Assembly (NCBI GenBank): GCA_018857735.1 | Contig: JABMCL010000754.1 | Location: forward strand, 686,001 to 750,000 | DNA length: 64,000 bases | Direction: 5' to 3' | DNA from: Alviniconcha marisindica | Lineage: Eukaryota; Mollusca; Gastropoda; Provannidae | Part shown: positions 59,071-64,000 of the stretch, piece by piece | Layout of the letters: each line of letters begins with the position of its first letter | Position numbering within the stretch: position 1 is the first letter of the stretch | The notes under the pieces: generated by a model | What the model was told of the DNA's origin: nothing | The model's input: only the letters and a program-made list of their open reading frames with translations | The model's database searches: none | Translations under genes and position numbers: made by a program

Positions 59071-59075
59071 CGCGT
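58927..59075. repeat. GT/GC microsatellite cluster
   Basis: Alternating GT and GC repeats (purine-pyrimidine alternation over about 140 bp), which may adopt left-handed DNA. Confidence 0.95.
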
Positions 59076-59321
59076 ACTATGGCCTTACTTAGAGCTTCAT
59101 TTTAGTCGCGGAACAGCTTGGTCTGCAACGTACATCTTGAAACGTACTGCGCATCGTTAAAAAGACTTTATTGCACTGAAACGATGTGACTTGGATACAA
59201 ATGGAAAAATACGTTCTCGATAATACACTTGATAAAAAACACGTACACGATTATACTTACAGTGAAGCAAAAAGAAAGCCGTATTGCTACAAATGTATTA
59301 AAAAAAACTTACAGCGGGAAC

Positions 59322-59324
<3 letters not shown>

Positions 59325-59396
<72 letters not shown>

Positions 59397-59440
59397 CAAC
59401 AACAACAACAACAACAAACACATACACACGCACGCACGCA

Positions 59441-59498
<58 letters not shown>

Positions 59499-59505
59499 GC
59501 ACGCT

Positions 59506-59572
<67 letters not shown>
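59325..59572. repeat. Long CA microsatellite cluster
   Basis: Three CA blocks broken by CAA repeats and CGCA repeats. The open frames through it are low-complexity artefacts. Confidence 0.95.
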
Positions 59573-59574
<2 letters not shown>

Positions 59575-59944
59575 CAAAAAAGAAAAGGAAACGAGAAAAG
59601 CAACAAGAGGGCTGGCTTGAACATTAGTCCTTCTCTTTCTTCTTCTGTTCTGATTAAGATGAAAAGTGGATAACATTGGGTAACATTCGATTGACAATAT
59701 AACGAGCACAGTTAACCCACACAAAAAAGGAAGTCTACATGATTTTGCACTTTAGACAAGCGAACAAAAAAGTACATTGTATGCAAGAACAAAACGCCAC
59801 GTTGTTACTGCTTATTATTATTACTGATACACGGAACTCTGACACAGACCAGGGATCTTTAACGTGCGTATATGATCATTTTGCATGTGTTTACACACGG
59901 GGGACTTCGGTTTATAATCTTATCTGAAGGACTTTTACAGAATC

Positions 59945-60480
59945 AACGAGAAGGGAGTTCATTAACGCCCAAAAGCAGTCACACACTGACATGTGAGCCG
60001 GTTTGGCCTAGCGGTAAGGCGTTAGGCTGGTAAGCGGAAGGACCTCGGTTCGATACCGCTTTGGCTCTCCTTTCTCTTCAAAAACGTTGTGGTCTGTGGA
60101 CACTGTCCTGTGACTTTGTCCATCACTTCCTACTGAAACATTAAAATGGCTCTCATCGCGGCCCATCTTAATGCAGGAATCATTCTGGTGGTGACAGTGT
60201 AGCGATAGGTATATAATCTCCCTCTTCCCCAACCTCCATACCCCCTTCTCCCCGTCCCTAATAAGCCTTATAGTTTCTGTGGACGTTAAGCACCATGTTT
60301 ACTTACACCTCCATACCCCCTTTCCCCCTTCTCCCCGTCCCTAATAAACCCTATGGTTTCTGTGGACGTTAAGCACCATGTTTACACACACTGACACAAA
60401 AACAAAAACCTGAGTCGCCTGCGGTAATTCTCACCTGGCATGCGAGTAAATACAAGAGTCTGCACAGAACTGGAGTCCGG
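59945..60480. mobile_element. Foldback element arm interrupted by a SINE
   Basis: The arm AACGAGAAGGGAGTTCATTA...GCCCAAAAGCAGTCACACAC continues after the SINE as AAAACCTGAGTCGCCTGCGG then TAATTCTCACCTGGCATGCG, matching the left arm of the foldback family. The other arm is missing here. Confidence 0.7.
59980..60396 (+). mobile_element. SINE family B with 12-bp target duplication
   Basis: Flanked by CACACACTGACA at 59980-59991 and 60385-60396. The tRNA-like head begins GTGAGCCGGTTTGGCCTAGC. Its 3' tail (CCCTAATAA-CC-TATGGTTTC, GGACGTTAAGCACCATG) is present twice in a row (about 60240-60300 and 60325-60384). Inserted into the foldback element. Confidence 0.9.
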
Positions 60481-60497
60481 AGAAGTACACGTAGGCC

Positions 60498-61078
60498 TAA
60501 AGCCCGTTCTTAATTGGGCGAATGTTTCTTCGCGAACCTAGTTGGAAGTATTCGTCGAAGCTATATTCGGGGTCCAAAAAGCTTCGCTCAACATGTTCTG
60601 GGAACATTCACCCTATTCGACGATCATTGCCTCTGATTGGCTGAGAGCAGAGCTCTCCTGTGGATGAAGAAGAAATGAAAATAAAAATGGATGACGGTGT
60701 CGCTAGGTTCTCCACTCGCTTCGGAGGGAATTTGTTTATTTGTTGACTTGTGGGAGGCGCAGCCTTGTCTCGGAGACCCAGAATGAGATAGTAGTTAGTT
60801 GAATGACCCTGCGGGGGATGATGAAAGTATATTGACTTGAGATGACTTGACTTTAGCCTACATTTTCGATCATGCTGTCTACTGCGCGTCTGCCGCAAGT
60901 TCGGGCCGAAGCTTGCATCTCATTACTGCGACAAGCCAGTTGAGAACGAAGTAAAGTTTGGACTGTCCAAACCATGTTCGGCGAACTAAAAGTTCAATTA
61001 AGAAACGAATCATAGTTCGTCGAACTGTCCGAAGTATGTTCGGCGAACAAACATTCGCCCAGTTAAGAACGGGCTTAA
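60498..61078. mobile_element. PIF/Harbinger-like MITE with TAA target duplication
   Basis: The 575-bp element 60501-61075 begins AGCCCGTTCTTAATTGGGCG and ends CAGTTAAGAACGGGCT, flanked by TAA on both sides. It is in inverted orientation to the copy at 33225-33833 with high similarity along its length, including the internal LINE-tail-like segment at about 60790-60845. Confidence 0.9.
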
Positions 61079-61240
61079 CGGTCACCCATCACGTGGTGAC
61101 TGTGACCACGCTACATCCTGCAGCTTGGCTCTCAAGAGCGAATACTCTCTGTATTTTTAAAAATGCCTCTACGGTTGTACGCTGCTGATTCTCTCCCCTT
61201 TGTTTTTCTTTTTTTCCCTTTTGTTGTTTATCTGAGGATG

Positions 61241-61567
61241 TAAGTAAGTAAACCTGGTGCTTAACGTCCACAGAAACTATAAGGCTTATTAGGGACGGGG
61301 AGAAGGTGGGGAAGGGGGTGTAGTGGAGGTGGGGGAAGAGGAATATTATATACCTTTCGCTACACTGTCACCACCAGAATGACTTTTGCATTAAGGCGGG
61401 CAGCAATGAGAACCATTTTAATGTTTCATAATTGTGAGGGACAAAGTCACAAGACAGTGTCCGCAGACCACAACTTTTGAAGAGAAAGGAGAACCGAAGC
61501 AGATTCGAACCGAGGTCATTCTGCTTACCAGCCTAACGCCTTACCGCTAGGCCAAACCGGCTCACGC
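61241..61567 (-). mobile_element. SINE family B, reverse orientation
   Basis: Complement of family B: tail GGTGCTTAACGTCCACAGAA and ATAAGGCTTATTAGGGACGG at the left, head CCGCTAGGCCAAACCGGCTC at the right. Confidence 0.9.
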
Positions 61568-61569
61568 TG

Positions 61570-61690
61570 AGGTTGTACCTCTGGTGGGTTTTTATGTACC
61601 TCGCCTGCGAGGTGAGAGTTACAATAGGCGACTCATGTCTTTGTCGGTGTGTCTGTGTGACGTCTTTCGAGCGCTAATTAACTCCCTTGT
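61570..61690. mobile_element. Foldback element, single arm
   Basis: GTACCTCTGGTGGGTTTTTA, GCGAGGTGAGAGTTAC, GTGTGACGTCTTTCGAGCGC and TAATTAACTCCCTTG match the right arm and loop. Probably originally interrupted by the adjacent SINE B. Confidence 0.75.
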
Positions 61691-62340
61691 TTCTTGATCT
61701 TACATATTAGATTTAATTTGTGTCGTTTGTTTATTACTATTAATAATACTAATGGAAATTTGTAAAGCGCCTACCCAGCGGCTCAAAGCGCTGAACAAGC
61801 ATAATATGACACACATAATGTACATCGAGAGAGAAAACGTTACCAGCAGTTTAACAAAAAGCTAACACATAATGTAGAAATCAACAAAGGTTTAGCAGGC
61901 GTCTGTTATATACCTTTCTCGTTGCTATCCTGGTAGTATTGAATACTTCTCTGGTGGTAAAATATTCTGTTTAATTAATAAGCTTTACACACTCACTCGG
62001 CTCCTCTGAGTTTGCTCGCCTGTGAAAGTATTTGTCCATTTGCAAGGAAAAGTAGATGAGACAATCAATAGTCCGTGTCAAGGCTTGTTCTGAAGGGGAG
62101 ACAGTGAAAGATATTTAGAAGAAAGAACAGGCGCTGAGTGCTTAAAGAGCAGGTTGCAGTGGTGGTGGTGGTGGTGGTGGTGTGTATGTGGGGGTGGATG
62201 GGGTGGGGTGGGTGGAGGTGGAAAGAGAACAGACGTAGACGTGAGAATGTGGAACAAGTGGTAGTTGTTCCTATTGACAAAGCTTGGCCTTGTAGAACAA
62301 ACGCCTCCACAAGAGGTTGAAACGCGCGCTCATGCATGAT
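61691..62340. other. No gene seen
   Basis: Contains a GGT repeat at 62157-62182 and weak open frames only. Confidence 0.4.
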
Positions 62341-62343
62341 ACG

Positions 62344-62344
<1 letters not shown>

Positions 62345-62402
<58 letters not shown>
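62345..62402. repeat. CA microsatellite
   Basis: About 29 CA units. Confidence 0.95.
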
Positions 62403-62404
<2 letters not shown>

Positions 62405-62575
62405 ACACAGCAACGATAACAAAAAAGCAAAACAGGAAAAAAAGGAATGTGAGGGTGAAGGAAAAAAAAGGAATCATTGAAAATAACGTACAGAAATCAA
62501 AAGGAAAAGGTTCAGAGGATGTTTCTTGTTGTTGCTGCTGAAGGAAACTGAAAAGGACTAGATCACTGTTGTGTT

Positions 62576-63224
62576 GTTGATCGCTTTTATATAGCGCTAT
62601 TCTCGCTCTCGAGCAGATTCAGTGCGCTCTTGTCGCATGTGATTCTAAGTTGATGATGATGAAGTGATGCTTAATGTCCTCGGATGTCAGCTGACATATT
62701 AGGGACAAGCTGTGATCAATGCCGAAGCACGGTTCAATAAATCTTTACGTCCACGGAAGCCAGAAGGCTCGTTACGAAGGACAGCCCAGGACGGCCAACT
62801 CGACTCGCACACAGCTCCTGAACTATGTGATTCTAAGTGAGTGACTAGCTTTTTATCGCGCGCTTTGAAAGGCCACCGAAGTGGTGCACTTACAGCGCTG
62901 TTTGGTTGTTACACGGCTGGAGCCACGTGAAACTGCTGCCATCTACAGCATAGCCATGCACCATGTCCCGTCACTTCATGCAAAGCCACATAAATAGGGT
63001 GCTTGCGTGTTTAGCTGTAACCTGCCACCTGCACCTTTAGCAGAATGACCAGGAGTTTTACGCGCTACTGCGGTAACACGGGGGAAGAACGGATATCGAA
63101 ATAAGTCAGCACAGAAAGCTGACCCTAGAAAGGAAAATTCTCCCGCCGCTCCTGCGGGGACTCGAACCCGCGACCTTTCGGTCACGAGTTAGGTGCTGTA
63201 ACCACTGAGCTATCCCCGCTCCCC
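62576..63224 (-). mobile_element. SINE family A, full length, interrupted by SINE C
   Basis: On the minus strand the element runs from the tRNA-like head (complement of TCGAACCCGCGACCTTTCGG and CCACTGAGCTATCCCCGCTC, 63155-63224) to the ATATAAAAGCGATCAACAAC end at about 62576. A family C SINE lies in it at 62650-62824. The body without the insert is about 460 bp. Confidence 0.9.
62637..62837 (-). mobile_element. SINE family C nested in SINE A, 13-bp target duplication
   Basis: Perfect direct repeats ATGTGATTCTAAG at 62637-62649 and 62825-62837 flank a 175-bp insert. On the minus strand the insert reads from CATAGTTCAGGAGCTGTGTG to TAAGCATCACTTCATCATCA with a CAT/TCA repeat tail. Confidence 0.95.
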
Positions 63225-63573
63225 GGGGAGATCACGAATTGATTCCTTCCCAGTACATTCACCCCCCCCCCCCCGCCCACCCTCCCGCCATTCCTACTCC
63301 TCTTCTTGTAGCATGTACAGTGAATCAGATTTGGACTCGTGTTTGTGTTTAACCTTACTGTTATCGTCACGATTGGGCGGGCTTTGGGCAGCGATCCATT
63401 GTGCCTGAGAAGGTCTGACACCGAAGGTAGCTTAATGAATCGATCATACTGCAATGGCTGGACACGAAAACTTGAATGTGGTTGCATGTGATGCCCTTCC
63501 ATCTAGGGTAAAAAGCACCGAGTATCATTGTTTTGCGGGGCTGGGTTCGATTATGTTCAGACGAATATGACGT

Positions 63574-63640
<67 letters not shown>

Positions 63641-64000
63641 GCAACACTCACACCCACTCAATATTCACGTAAAGCTTAAGAAAGTTCAGAATGCCTTTCA
63701 ATGGGACATAACCAGACATGTACCAATTATTGGCAAATATGCCTCCCAAGCAACGGACGAAAGATTATGCTACACAGGACCACGCAAGAACAACAACAAC
63801 AACCAAAATAAAATAAAAGTCTATGTAAAGAATGTAAAGGGGACTTACGCTATCTGGGAATATAAATGCTTCTAGAGATGAGTATGACTCGTTTTTAACC
63901 CTTTTACTGCCGTGATGCCAGTTGAAAACGACCAATAAAAGTGTGTGAAATCCTAATGTACTTTTTTCTTTTACGAACTAGCATGTAAAAGGATTTTCAT
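63225..64000. other. No gene seen; CA repeat
   Basis: A poly-C run lies near 63262-63273 and a CA microsatellite at 63578-63638. Otherwise nothing recognisable. Confidence 0.5.

Noticed and set aside
59186..59627. Open frames of 132-145 codons encoding His/Thr or Cys/Val repeats
   Set aside because: They are translations of CA/GT microsatellites in all frames; the same applies at 22080, 29415, 56731 and 63367.

Overview
The window looks like animal nuclear DNA, most likely from a marine gastropod or another mollusc. Genes are split into many short exons with GT-AG introns, with no operons or ribosome binding sites. Intergenic and intronic DNA is full of AC/AG/AT microsatellites, homopolymer C/G runs, tRNA-headed SINEs, a CR1/Rex-like LINE and short inverted-repeat elements. 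The mollusc assignment is inference from repeat style and exon layout; I cannot search a database.

Two multi-exon genes dominate, and they are paralogues arranged head to head. The minus-strand gene runs from about 29.4 kb down to 10.4 kb (exons at 29264-29389, 28067-28162, 24862-25158, 14471-17110, 12864-13050, 11641-11722 and 10433-11200). The plus-strand gene runs from about 36.2 to 49.9 kb (exons at 36236-36355, 37195-37290, 38478-38662, 39235-39287, 39864-40136, 41870-43120, 43549-43735, 45358-45439, 47318-47532, 48075-48656 and 49801-49895). Both encode an N-terminal extended PHD zinc finger (ePHD; PHF6/PHF11/PHF7-like), a long serine-rich disordered middle, and a conserved C-terminal domain I do not recognise. 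Three homologous internal exon pairs have identical lengths (96, 187 and 82 nt) with the same phases. The plus gene carries two AT-hooks (RGRPR), so chromatin or DNA binding in the nucleus is the likely role. The shared 5' region (about 29.4-36.2 kb) is probably a two-way promoter region, but it is littered with mobile elements.

The minus gene's last exon lies at the edge of a 1,682-bp unit repeated three times in tandem (5918-10963), nearly identical. The outer two copies hold only a broken part of the exon, and the outermost has a nonsense change. The plus gene has an apparent one-base frameshift in its penultimate exon (48537-48597), after which the homologous frame and the AT-hook exon are intact. 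Its 3' UTR or flank is a 60-bp minisatellite (about 49.93-51.04 kb). An intron array at 45.44-46.5 kb is built from copies of the preceding exon's 3' edge and its splice donor.

Mobile DNA includes three PIF/Harbinger-like MITEs with TTA or TAA target duplications, a hAT-like inverted-repeat element, palindromic foldback elements (three within the tandem units), three SINE families (several nested with clear 11-13 bp target duplications), one 5'-truncated LINE, LINE tails, and a 1.9-kb insertion splitting a SINE. The first 4 kb and most of 51-64 kb show no gene I can support.
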